A stretch of DNA of 64,000 nt. Origin: Salinisphaera hydrothermalis C41B8 (GTDB taxonomy: Bacteria > Pseudomonadota > Gammaproteobacteria > Nevskiales > Salinisphaeraceae). The DNA lies in assembly GCF_000732535.1 (NCBI RefSeq), contig NZ_APNK01000005.1, positions 62,001 through 126,000 of the forward strand, given 5' to 3'. Each line of letters starts with the position of its first letter. The stretch's first letter is position 1. Below are positions 1-9,731 of this stretch, piece after piece. Below the pieces are notes generated by a model that worked only from the letters and a program-made list of their open reading frames with translations, did not search any database and was not told where the DNA came from. The position numbers and the translations under genes are program-made.

Positions 1-3000
1 ATCAGACCGGCCGCCTCGGATGCCGGGTTGTAGTTCTTGACGCTCCCCTCGATTGCGCCCATGGCCCGGCCGATCTTCTGGCCGGCGTAGTTGAGCACGT
101 TGTAACCGTAGGGCAACGGGAATTTCAGGTAATCGCCCTCGGGCCCGCGCGCCCAGCCGGGCACCCAGTCGGGCATGTCCGTATTGGGCGGCAGCATGAC
201 CACCCAGTTCATGCGCTTGACGTAGTCGGGGATGCGATCGTATCGGTTCTCGCCATCGTCATCGGTGCCGGCTACCCAGCGGTTGGCCACGTCGAGCGCG
301 GTACCCAGGGCCACGGCGCCGTACATCCAGCGCCGCGCTTTCTTGCTCGAGGCAGCGCGCATGATTCGCGCGCTGCCCTGAATCGATGCGTTGTAGAACA
401 GGTACAGGGCGTTCAGCGCATCCGCGCTCTCGCCCTTGCGGTTGAAGTTGACCGTCAGATCCTTGGCCATCGCCGCCGCGCGCTGGCGCGACACGCCGTC
501 CTTTCGGGCATGGATATAGGCCGACAGGCGTACGCCGTTCTCCACGGCGGTGTTCGCGTTGCCGATGAACTCGAACAGGTTGCGCCCCTGGCGCTTGGCA
601 AAGGCCCACGTGCCTGGCGCTTCACGATCAAGACGCTTTGTCAGCGAGGTCGCAAACTGGTCCAGATTCTCGTATCCCTCTTGCCAGCCGGTGGTCGCGC
701 CATCATCGAGGAAGTCCTGGTAGTACTGGGTCCACTCCGAATCGCGCTGGCCCTTCTGGTGGCGCCGGATCGCGCGATACGCCTTGCCACTGGCCGCGTC
801 GGCGATGATCCGCCGTTTCATGGCGCTGGCTTCAGTGTCGTTGAGGTTGATCGCCGCGGTCTGCAGGTCGCGTGCAAAGTTGCTGATCACGAACTCGGGG
901 TTCAGCGACGTGCTGGCCAACGACAGATAGCCGTTCAGGCCATGCAGCAGCTTGAGCGCCGTACCCATCTCGGTGGCGCCCAGGTTCTTCAGCGACGCGG
1001 CGATGCGCATGGCATCCGTGTCGTTCTCGTTGAACTCGACGTGGTGCTCGACGCCGTTCACGCGGACCACGAACACGTTGTCGCGATTGCGCTGGCTCGG
1101 GTCCGGCGCCTGGGTCACGAGCCCGGTCACCGGATCGAGCATGCGCTTGGTCATCGGCTGGTCGATGTCCCATAGATCGCTCGGGTTCTCCTGCGCGAAA
1201 CGCAGCATCGACTGCCCGACCTTGTTCTTCTCGGCACGGGTGATGGTGGCGTAGTGGCCGGCCACCACGTTGGCCAGGATATTCTGGGCGGCGCTGTGTC
1301 GGCCGAGCCGGTGCTTGGACGACGAGCCGCGGGTGTCGAAGCCACGACCGGTGCCGGGCCGCGATGCGGTGTCACCGTTTTTCCCTGGACCGCCGGGCTC
1401 GCCCTTGAGCGGAACATAATGATCGTAGGCACTCGCCCACTGATCGACGGTCGACTTCTTCTCGAGTCCAGAGTCGACCAGCAGATCGCGCGTCGCTCGG
1501 GTCATGCGATCGACTCGGCCAGCCACGTCGTCCAGCGCGTCGGACTCGCCGCGGCCGCGCAGCGCATCGGTCATGCGCTTCGCCTGGTCGTCGGACATGC
1601 CGGACATGGCTTCTTCGCCCGGATTGATCTCGGCCAGCTTGGCGTTGGCCTCGGGCGCGTGCCGCGCGTACAGGTAGGCGTCTACGGCGCTCAGGTGGCC
1701 AAACTTCTCAGCCAGGTCCTGATCCAGATCCGGCACGTACTCGGTCACCGGCCGAAGCCGAAAACCGGTCTTCTGCAGCGCGTCGAGCAACGGCTGCACA
1801 TCGGATTCGTCAAAAGCGTCCATCGCCTGACGGGTCCGACCGTGATACAGCGTTTCCTGCAGATAAGGTGAGCCCTCGTCTTTCAAGCGCTCGCCGGTGC
1901 GGGCTTCGACTGCGGTCTCGAGCCGTTTCAGGGCCTCGAATTTGTTTTGTGCCTTGTAGACGAACGTCTGCGCCATCTGCCCGAAATAGCCTGCCTCGGG
2001 CGAATCCAGGTGGTTCGGCTGAAAATCGGCCTGGCTGCTATCGCTCTGGCCCGGAACTTCTGTTCCGACTGTTAGCCCATCGGCGCCCATCAGTTCTTCA
2101 GCGCGCTGGCGGTTGCCGGCTTTCTTGATGCCATAGCCGAGCATGTCGCCGGTGCGCGAGACGATCAGCCACTTGCCATCCTGCACTGTGGCCGCGGCCC
2201 GCACGTTGCCGTTCTCGTCCCGGCCGACCAGCCGCACGTCGCCGCGCCGCGGCGGCCGCGAGAACATGGGCTGCCCCTTGAACGCCGCGTCGCGCATCTC
2301 TGGCGTAATCTCGAACCCGTGGACCCCGACTTCCTCGTCGCCGGCGCGGACACGCATATCGCCGACCCTGCCGCCCCATTTCTTGATGTACTTGCCGGTC
2401 ATCTTCGGCAGCATCTGATCATAGAAGGCTTTCATGCCCTCGCCGCCGACGCTGAGTTGCTGGCCTTCCAACGTGCGGGCGATGAATCCGGTGCCGTTGG
2501 ACTGCGGCTCTTGCTGCAGCAGGTTGTCGGCCGCCTCCTTGCCGATATAGTCCGGCAAGTCATCCCTCGCCACATACCGGTTGATCGCCTTTTCGCCGTT
2601 GTGGGTCTCGGCGATCAGATGGCCGCGCTCGCTGGGCGCGGCGTCGTCGGCCTCGGAATAAGATATCTTCGCGATCGTCTTGCTCAGGTCATACCGCTCG
2701 GCCTGTTGCGCGCCGGTCGTCCATGCAATGCGATCGATGCCCTTGTCCGCCGCATAGCGGATCGCGCGCTTCATCGCGAGCAGTGGCCACGTTTTCTTGA
2801 ACGGCGCATCGAGCACGGCGTTCCGATTGGCCTCTTCCGCCGCCTCGTTCGAGCGATCGTGAATATAGCGATGCAGATATTCTTCGGCATCCTGACGCGC
2901 GGCGGCAACGCCTTTGCCGACCGATGCTACTTCCTGACCATCCGGAGAAACCGCTTTCCATTGCGTATCCGTTTCCTCCACCGTGTAATTGGGGACGTTG

Positions 3001-6000
3001 GATTCGTGGTTGGCATACCCCCGCTTGCGGCCCTCTTGGTGCCAATCGGACTGCACCTCTTCGAGGAACAGCACACGGTTTCCGTCTGCGTCGTGCCGCT
3101 CGTTCATGCGCAAGTGGGCGACAATATTCGGCTCTTCGAAGTGGCCGGAGTGATACGCGCGGCGCGCGTTGATGACCGCCGTCTCTGCCTCGCGGCGCGT
3201 GTCGTTCGCGGCCGAGAGGTCCTGTGCCCGGGCGCGTGTCGTCTCCGTGTCGCCGGAATCGCGCACATCGTTGTAGGCATCGGCCGCCTGACGCTGGCGC
3301 GTTGTCGCTTCGTCGCGCGCGGCGCGTTGCGCGTCCGTCTCTCGGCGCGGAAATTGCAGCAGGAGCTCGCGGTAGTTGTCGCCGCCGGGTAGCGTATATT
3401 CGTGGTATCTGACGCCTCCGGTCGTTGCCGGAGGCTCGATGCTGCCGTCCTCCATCATGGCGCCAATGCGCGCATGAAGCGCCTCATCGGCCGCATCTCG
3501 GCTATCAAAACCGTTCTCGAATACCCGCTCGCCGCTGGACGGGTTTCTCCAGCGATAACCGTACTTCCCGTTTTCGTCTTGGTAGTTTCTGCCCCCGCCC
3601 TCGTCGACCAGGGCCTCAATGGCATCATCGCGATCGGAGCTTCCGAGAACTGTTTCTTCAGTCCGAACGCCGCGCTCGGCCAGTGCCTGCAGCAGATCAG
3701 ATTTCTCGACCGTACCTTCCTGATCGTCGAGCCAGGACTGGATGCCGGACCATTCCAGTTCCTCGGGCTTGATCTGGCCTTTCTTGGCGTATGACTCGAT
3801 GGCCTGGCGCATCTGCTCGGCCGGCCCGCGGTTCGGCAGCTTCTCGGAGAGCACGCGGGCCATCTCGGAATAGTAGGTCGGTACCGGCTCGCTATAGGTA
3901 TAAGGACGAGGGCGAATCCGCAGTACACGGCCTTTGCCATAGGCATAGCGACCGGCCTGCGCGATCAATGCATTAAGCTCATCCTCGCCGATTTCCCCTT
4001 TGCGTAATCCAAGGCGTCTCAGGAATGCCTGTATGGCCGCCTTGATACGTTGCATGATCGGCAGATCGACCTTGTTCTCGGCCATTACCGCAATAAGCTC
4101 TTCGGCAAACTCGTCGCTGTCCGGATCAATCCGCCGGTATCGGTTACGGACTTCCTCGGCAAGTTTCTGAATCGCCGGGCTGCGATCGCGTAGCTGTTTT
4201 ACCTGCGTCATCGTCGGGCGAAACTGCTGGCCCAGAATCTGCTGCATCCCGAAATGCCCCATCGATTCATGGCGTAGCACTTTCATTGCCCGCTCTTTAC
4301 TCGCGATATTGCCGGGGAAAAGCAGGATATGCGTACCGGTGTACATGCCTTCAACGCCGCGCGCGCTGGGGTCGCCCGTGACCTGCTCGGGCGGGATCGT
4401 CATCATCGTGACCGGGATATGCCGCCCCAATTTATTCAGTGCTTCTTGCAGATACGGTTGATAAGCATCACGGCGCTCGACCGCCTGGTCGTCGAATGCA
4501 AAACTGCCGTGCCCACGAAAGAACTGACCGGCGCGCGAAAACTGGGACGTGCCATCACCCTCGCCGCCTGTTACGCTATTCTGTGAAGCGCCCGCACCCA
4601 CCTCGTCGCGGGCAGTTGTAGCGGCGGGGTGCATAGCGCCAGTGACGTCATTTCCCGCACTGGTGGCATCGGGCGTTCTCTTATACCCGGTCAATAGCCA
4701 CGCGTTCGAACCGGGATTCTTGACCAGGTTGACCTCGTTTCCATCCCACGAAACGGTCGCGCGCTGCATGCGCTGCTGGCCCGGCGATGCCCGTCGAGTA
4801 ACGGCGCCGCGCGCAATCGTGTTCGGTATGGTTTCCGTCAGGAAATGAGTCGCATCGTCCAGACTCATGCCGTCTTTCCGCTGACGTGCTTCGAGGATAT
4901 GCGAGATCCCCTTGGCGCCACGGCGGTTGCCTTTCTTGGTTACCCGTCCGCCCTCATCGCCATACTCGAAGTCCACCCATCCGAGATCCGGCTGATACAT
5001 CGCGCGATGGACCGTGGTCTTGTCCAGCAAGGCCTTGTTCATCGCTTCGCGGCCGCGCGCCGCATTGGCCTCGACCGACTTCATGGCGCTGCGGCTGAAC
5101 TGTGTTCGCTGGTCTGCGCCGCGCGCGTTGGTTGCTGCCGTCTGCGGCTGGCTTACTTCACCCGCTTGAGATCCGGCCGATTCGGATCGACCAGCTTCGG
5201 CTCGTCGCCCTCCGCCTTGTTGGCTTCCTTCCTGGCCAGATCGCTCATCCGGCGAAAGATCGCCGTCTTGCTCCGGCCGCGAGAATCGGATTGCTTGTTG
5301 GCCATCACCGGCCTCGCTTCGCTGTCGTGCCGTCTGGACTATATCACCGGCGCTCACTGCGTCGCCGAAGAGGCTGTCGGCCCCATTGCGCGCGTAGTGC
5401 TCGGTCAAATCGGCCATGTGCTTGAAATACTCGCCCAGCCGCTTGCCGCTGCGGATGTTGGCGTCGATGAACCGGGCGGCGTCAGCCACCTCGGGCGAGG
5501 TCTGCGAAAACGCATCCTGTTGCCGCAGCAACTCGTCGAGATCCTGATTGCGCCGGCGCGAGTCACGCACCAAGTCCGCCCCTTCGGCCAGGATGTTCGC
5601 GGTATCGATACCTCCCAAGGAGCCATCGGCACCCCGGGCACGGGCGAAAGCTGGCGCGGCTCGCTGCAGGCCGGCGAGCACGTTCTTGATCTCGGGATCG
5701 GATTCTTCGGCCGCCAGATTCAGCAACCGATCATCGCCGTACGCCTTCGCGAACACAGCGCCCTGCACGCGATCGGCCATGCGCTTGTTCCAGCGGCCGT
5801 CGCCGGTGCGCAGGCTCGCCGCTTCGTCATCGCCGATCTTGTGCGCGAAGCGTCGCAGGAACTCGTCATTGGACGCGGCCAGCACGTTGCCGTTGTCGCT
5901 GGGGTCGAACAGTGCCATGTCATCGACCGTGAGCCGCTCGGCATCGGATCGCGCCTGCTCGGCCGGGCTCATCTGCGACAGATCGGACTGGTTGGCCTGA

Positions 6001-8849
6001 CGGGCGAACTCGGCGCGCTGGCCGTCATCCATGGCCGTCGTGCGCCGCCGGACATAGACCGGGTTGTCCATGCCGGACAGATCGACGCCGGCGCGCTGGG
6101 CCTTGCGCTCCACGAACTTGCGATATGCGTCGGCGTTGCCGGCGGCATAGGCATGGCGGATGGCGTTCACGCGACCGTTGCCGGATTCGACCACGTTGTC
6201 CGGGCCCACGATCGGCGCGCCGTCGCTGGCCTTGGCCGTGTCGTCCAGTAGTTCCGGGTCGAGGTTACGTGCCATGTGGCCGATCTGCGCTTGGCTCGAA
6301 ACGCGCGAACGGTCACGCGGCTGCAAGCTCTCGGGGAACGAGGGGTTCACGTTGCCCTGAGCCGTATGCGATGCCACCAGATCATTGGCATCCACGAACT
6401 CGCCCTGTACGTCGACCTTGTCGCCGCGGCCGGTAGTGACCGAGCGACGGGAATCCGGTACCGACCGGTCCGACGAAGTCGCGCCCGAAGCATCGGCTTT
6501 CGTGAACGTCACGCCCTCATTGAGCGCACGTTGCAGCTCGCCACGCGACCAGCTGGTGCTGCTGCCGTCCTGCGTATCGGTCACGCGAACGTGGCCACGG
6601 CGATCGATGTCATCCACGCGATAGGGTGTATCGGCTTTGCCATGCCCGATCGCGCCCGATGGTGTGACGGTATCGCCGACATCGGCGCCAATAGCCTGGC
6701 GCACTTCGCTAGCTTTCACTGGGCGTGCCGCCGGCTTGCTGCCAGCATCAGGCTGCGCTGGCGTTTCGCGCGCCGTGTCGCCTTGGTCCGCCTGATCTTG
6801 GCGCGCTTCGGAAAGGTGATCCCATGCCTGCTGCGGCGTCATCTGTCGGATCTGGTCATCGGAATGACCAGCGTCACGCAGCCGCCGTCGCATATCCTGC
6901 GTGATCATCGTCGGGACCGACGCCGTCTTTGCCACGCCCTCGCGCGCCCGGCGCGTCACCTCTTCGGGCGAGAGCGCGCTTTGATCTTCTGCCCCGTTCT
7001 CTGCCGAGGATTGCTGCTGGACGTCGGATGCGCTGGCCGTCGCCTGATCGATCGCGCCATGCTCAGCCTGCTGGTCCTCGATCAGGTGCGGATAATCGAC
7101 CATCACCTGAGGCGATACCGGTTCACCAGCTCGCAGCGCCTGGTCCACCGCCTCTTCGTGATCGCGGCCCATATTGGCCGGGTTCTGATAGAACTGGCGG
7201 CGCGTCTGCTGCCAGGCCGGCGCCTCATCAGGCGATACGCCCGACGGCCCGGATGAATCGCTTGAAACGCTCGGCTGTTCTTCAGGGGTCGGCGTCACCT
7301 CACCGTCCAGGATCTGCTTTGCCCGGCGCTTCATGCGCGGCAATGGCATCACGCGCCCGTTGTCCATGCGCTTGGCCAGCCCGGCATCGACCAGCGCCTG
7401 CTTGTCGGCGTCCGACAACGGCGTATCGCTACGCATCGATTTCTCGATGATTGCATCGGGGTCCGGAGACGCTTTTGCTGTCTTGGTGTCGCCCGCGGCC
7501 TGGCTTCCAGATTGAGACGCCCGCCGAATCGCCGAGCCGGTCAACGCACTGCCGCCGCCCAGCAAACCGGTGACCGCGATCGTCGGCACCGCCACCTGAC
7601 GCAGCGCCTCGCCAGCCGAAACCTTGTGGCGCGTCATGCCCGTGCCGTATTCGGCGCGATTCTGCAGCACCTGCGTGATGGTCTCGGTCGGCAACTCAAG
7701 CCCGAAGGTTCGCGCCAACTGGTGCGCGACCTCGCCGACGCCCTGCTTCTTGGCCAGCGACTTCATTAGCGTGCTGCCGATCATCGCTTCGCCGGCCGGC
7801 TCGGTCAGCGCCTCGGCGCCGCCGTACAGGCGCGCATAGTTCTTCGACTTGTCGTAGAGATCGCCCCACTCTTGCTGCGTGAGCGGATGGCCGTTGAGCT
7901 TTTGCGACACACGGTCGGCATGGTCATGCAGCTGATCCATGAACGAATCGAACTGGTTCCGGTACGCCGCAGCGCCCGCGGCCGTGGCGCCCGCGGCCGT
8001 GCCAACGCCTGGGGCCACGAGATTGCCGGCCGCCGATCCGGCCAGAAACGAGCCAAGCCCAACGGCCGAGAACGCCAGCGACTGGCCGATACCGCGCAGA
8101 CTGTCGAAGTTCGGGTCTTGATAGGCCTTGCTGTCCGGGTTCGTGGCGTCGATCGCTTTGTCGATCCACGAATCCTTGACGCTGCGATCACCGCCGCGGA
8201 TGGTCCGTAGCACCGAGTTGGCGACATCGGCGGGCAGATGCTTGGCTTCGCCACCCAGCACCTGAGCCGCCTTCTCCGCATAGGCCCCGCTGTTCTCGCC
8301 CTCCGGGTTGAGGATCGGCCGATGGCCGCCCAATGAGGTATAGAACTGCTCTTTCGGCTTGCCCGTGCGCTTGGCGTATTCTTCGGCAGCGACCGCGTTC
8401 GCCGCGCGCGCTCGGTCGGGTGAACCGAAAAAGCCGTTGATCCGCTGCAGCAGCGACGGGTGCCACGCGCTCATCTGTGGGCCCGATGTTCCGTTATCGG
8501 AACTCCCGGCTCGAGCAGGCGTCGGATTATCTCGCTGTTCAGCCGCCAGCGGCTGCGAAGGCTGGCCATACTGTCCCGTTTCCCGCTCCAGCCGCGACGG
8601 CGAATCGATCGGCCCGCTCGGCCCGGCCGACAACAGGTCGCCGACGCTGGACAGGAATCCATCGCCGCCGGATTTGGCCGGCGCCGTCGGTTGTAGCCCG
8701 ACCTGCTGGCGGAACTGATCCTCGGGGATGTCCGAATAGAAATTCTTGTGCAGGGCCGACGCCAACGCGTCGTCGGACATATCGTTGTACTGCGGGTACC
8801 GCTGACGAAACGCGCTCAGCTTGCCCGGCTGGTCGTTGCCATTCGCCAT
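1..8849 (-). CDS. Giant phage polyvalent protein (3' end outside window)
   Basis: A single frame stays open from the ATG at 8849 to the window edge, giving more than 2,949 residues. The N-terminus (about residues 14-52, with RYPQYNDMSDDAL and FYSDIP) matches the leader seen in many large phage polyvalent proteins. Next come Gly/Ala-rich hydrophobic stretches (about 253-295 and 418-437), a ddrB-like ParB-superfamily segment (about 800-940, with ESGNGR near 890), and a segment like the phage Barnase/EndoU/colicin-type nucleases (about 1280-1400, GWVDFEYG then GISHILE). A zincin-like HESMGH follows at 1527-1532, then a polyvalent-associated domain with EEVQSDWHQ at 1930-1938 and an LPD38-like region with LNPEFVISNFARD from 2649. 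Such proteins are thought to be packaged and injected with phage DNA. It is the most distal gene of the late operon. The domain names are my recognition by motif; the ParB-like and LPD parts are the surest. Confidence 0.9.
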   Translation of the reverse strand, partial: MANGNDQPGKLSAFRQRYPQYNDMSDDALASALHKNFYSDIPEDQFRQQVGLQPTAPAKSGGDGFLSSVGDLLSAGPSGPIDSPSRLERETGQYGQPSQPLAAEQRDNPTPARAGSSDNGTSGPQMSAWHPSLLQRINGFFGSPDRARAANAVAAEEYAKRTGKPKEQFYTSLGGHRPILNPEGENSGAYAEKAAQVLGGEAKHLPADVANSVLRTIRGGDRSVKDSWIDKAIDATNPDSKAYQDPNFDSLRGIGQSLAFSAVGLGSFLAGSAAGNLVAPGVGTAAGATAAGAAAYRNQFDSFMDQLHDHADRVSQKLNGHPLTQQEWGDLYDKSKNYARLYGGAEALTEPAGEAMIGSTLMKSLAKKQGVGEVAHQLARTFGLELPTETITQVLQNRAEYGTGMTRHKVSAGEALRQVAVPTIAVTGLLGGGSALTGSAIRRASQSGSQAAGDTKTAKASPDPDAIIEKSMRSDTPLSDADKQALVDAGLAKRMDNGRVMPLPRMKRRAKQILDGEVTPTPEEQPSVSSDSSGPSGVSPDEAPAWQQTRRQFYQNPANMGRDHEEAVDQALRAGEPVSPQVMVDYPHLIEDQQAEHGAIDQATASASDVQQQSSAENGAEDQSALSPEEVTRRAREGVAKTASVPTMITQDMRRRLRDAGHSDDQIRQMTPQQAWDHLSEARQDQADQGDTARETPAQPDAGSKPAARPVKASEVRQAIGADVGDTVTPSGAIGHGKADTPYRVDDIDRRGHVRVTDTQDGSSTSWSRGELQRALNEGVTFTKADASGATSSDRSVPDSRRSVTTGRGDKVDVQGEFVDANDLVASHTAQGNVNPSFPESLQPRDRSRVSSQAQIGHMARNLDPELLDDTAKASDGAPIVGPDNVVESGNGRVNAIRHAYAAGNADAYRKFVERKAQRAGVDLSGMDNPVYVRRRTTAMDDGQRAEFARQANQSDLSQMSPAEQARSDAERLTVDDMALFDPSDNGNVLAASNDEFLRRFAHKIGDDEAASLRTGDGRWNKRMADRVQGAVFAKAYGDDRLLNLAAEESDPEIKNVLAGLQRAAPAFARARGADGSLGGIDTANILAEGADLVRDSRRRNQDLDELLRQQDAFSQTSPEVADAARFIDANIRSGKRLGEYFKHMADLTEHYARNGADSLFGDAVSAGDIVQTARQRSEAGDGQQAIRFSRPEQDGDLSPDERSGQEGSQQGGGRRAEAGRSESAGSQAGEVSQPQTAATNARGADQRTQFSRSAMKSVEANAARGREAMNKALLDKTTVHRAMYQPDLGWVDFEYGDEGGRVTKKGNRRGAKGISHILEARQRKDGMSLDDATHFLTETIPNTIARGAVTRRASPGQQRMQRATVSWDGNEVNLVKNPGSNAWLLTGYKRTPDATSAGNDVTGAMHPAATTARDEVGAGASQNSVTGGEGDGTSQFSRAGQFFRGHGSFAFDDQAVERRDAYQPYLQEALNKLGRHIPVTMMTIPPEQVTGDPSARGVEGMYTGTHILLFPGNIASKERAMKVLRHESMGHFGMQQILGQQFRPTMTQVKQLRDRSPAIQKLAEEVRNRYRRIDPDSDEFAEELIAVMAENKVDLPIMQRIKAAIQAFLRRLGLRKGEIGEDELNALIAQAGRYAYGKGRVLRIRPRPYTYSEPVPTYYSEMARVLSEKLPNRGPAEQMRQAIESYAKKGQIKPEELEWSGIQSWLDDQEGTVEKSDLLQALAERGVRTEETVLGSSDRDDAIEALVDEGGGRNYQDENGKYGYRWRNPSSGERVFENGFDSRDAADEALHARIGAMMEDGSIEPPATTGGVRYHEYTLPGGDNYRELLLQFPRRETDAQRAARDEATTRQRQAADAYNDVRDSGDTETTRARAQDLSAANDTRREAETAVINARRAYHSGHFEEPNIVAHLRMNERHDADGNRVLFLEEVQSDWHQEGRKRGYANHESNVPNYTVEETDTQWKAVSPDGQEVASVGKGVAAARQDAEEYLHRYIHDRSNEAAEEANRNAVLDAPFKKTWPLLAMKRAIRYAADKGIDRIAWTTGAQQAERYDLSKTIAKISYSEADDAAPSERGHLIAETHNGEKAINRYVARDDLPDYIGKEAADNLLQQEPQSNGTGFIARTLEGQQLSVGGEGMKAFYDQMLPKMTGKYIKKWGGRVGDMRVRAGDEEVGVHGFEITPEMRDAAFKGQPMFSRPPRRGDVRLVGRDENGNVRAAATVQDGKWLIVSRTGDMLGYGIKKAGNRQRAEELMGADGLTVGTEVPGQSDSSQADFQPNHLDSPEAGYFGQMAQTFVYKAQNKFEALKRLETAVEARTGERLKDEGSPYLQETLYHGRTRQAMDAFDESDVQPLLDALQKTGFRLRPVTEYVPDLDQDLAEKFGHLSAVDAYLYARHAPEANAKLAEINPGEEAMSGMSDDQAKRMTDALRGRGESDALDDVAGRVDRMTRATRDLLVDSGLEKKSTVDQWASAYDHYVPLKGEPGGPGKNGDTASRPGTGRGFDTRGSSSKHRLGRHSAAQNILANVVAGHYATITRAEKNKVGQSMLRFAQENPSDLWDIDQPMTKRMLDPVTGLVTQAPDPSQRNRDNVFVVRVNGVEHHVEFNENDTDAMRIAASLKNLGATEMGTALKLLHGLNGYLSLASTSLNPEFVISNFARDLQTAAINLNDTEASAMKRRIIADAASGKAYRAIRRHQKGQRDSEWTQYYQDFLDDGATTGWQEGYENLDQFATSLTKRLDREAPGTWAFAKRQGRNLFEFIGNANTAVENGVRLSAYIHARKDGVSRQRAAAMAKDLTVNFNRKGESADALNALYLFYNASIQGSARIMRAASSKKARRWMYGAVALGTALDVANRWVAGTDDDGENRYDRIPDYVKRMNWVVMLPPNTDMPDWVPGWARGPEGDYLKFPLPYGYNVLNYAGQKIGRAMGAIEGSVKNYNPASEAAGL

Positions 8850-8858
8850 CGGCGGCTC

Positions 8859-9731
8859 CTAGCGCAAGCTCAGGGGGTCGGTTGCCTGCTTGTTCGGGTT
8901 GCTGAACGGATCCGTGTCCTGCGTCGTGATCTGGCTAAAGAACTGGTCGAGCGTCGGGGCGTTCTGGCCGAACGAATATTGCTGCGACATCGGGTCCCAC
9001 TTGCCATAGCGCGCGTTATAAAGCTGCCGGATGTCGTCCATGGTCGCGGTCTGGCCATTGCGCAGCCGGACCTGGCCGGCCTTCAGGCCGCCGTTGCCCC
9101 GATCCTTCTGAGCCTTGGCCTGCAGCGAATTGATGCGCGCATCGGTCAGCCGGCCGTCCTGGGCCAACTTTCGATTGCGGTAATCGGACAGCGATGCCGT
9201 CTTGTCTCGATCCAGTGCGATCTGGGCCTGTCGGTACTTGTCTAGGGCCGCCTGCTGCGCTTTGTCCAGACCGAACTTGGCCCGGGTTGCCTGATGATTG
9301 AACTGCGCATCCTGGCGCCCCGCATCGAACTGGCGATCCTGGTTGTACTGGCCAAGCAGGTCTTGCAGATAACTCTGTTCCGACTGCCGCGCGGCCTCCT
9401 GGCCCTGTAGCTTGCGATCGGCAATGCGGTTCGCGGTATGTACGCCGACCTGTCCGGCGCGGCCGAGATTGGCAAACAGGCCGCCGGTGCCCGGCTGCGT
9501 CGATTGCATCAGCGCGAGGCCGGTATTGAGCAACACCCGGCGCTTGTCATCTCCGCTCAACTCCGGTCGGTTGTACGCGCCGGGCTGGGCCACCAGGCCG
9601 TGCAGGCGCGACAAGATGCTGCCCTCCTGGTCGGGCGTCTGCGATTGCGCCGGCGGCTGACTGCCCAAGCTGTAGTTCTGCGGCTGAGCGTTGGCCAGGG
9701 TCAGATCGGCCAGGGAACCATAATCAGGCAT
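8859..9731 (-). CDS. Putative internal virion protein, Gln/Ala-rich
   Basis: A 290-residue protein with no recognisable enzyme motif. Residues about 100-200 are rich in Gln, Ala, Arg and Asp with heptad-like spacing (for example LQDLLGQYNQDRQF and KAQQAALDKYRQ), which suggests a long coiled coil. The C-terminus ends ATDPLSLR. Its ATG overlaps the stop of the upstream S74-domain gene by 8 nt, and the polyvalent gene starts 10 nt after its stop, so the three are one translational unit. An ejected or internal virion role is inferred from that position and composition only. Confidence 0.72.
   Translation of the reverse strand: MPDYGSLADLTLANAQPQNYSLGSQPPAQSQTPDQEGSILSRLHGLVAQPGAYNRPELSGDDKRRVLLNTGLALMQSTQPGTGGLFANLGRAGQVGVHTANRIADRKLQGQEAARQSEQSYLQDLLGQYNQDRQFDAGRQDAQFNHQATRAKFGLDKAQQAALDKYRQAQIALDRDKTASLSDYRNRKLAQDGRLTDARINSLQAKAQKDRGNGGLKAGQVRLRNGQTATMDDIRQLYNARYGKWDPMSQQYSFGQNAPTLDQFFSQITTQDTDPFSNPNKQATDPLSLR

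Noticed and set aside
4845-6251. 468-codon plus-strand open frame
   Set aside because: Antisense and codon-aligned with the polyvalent gene, whose motifs are clear.
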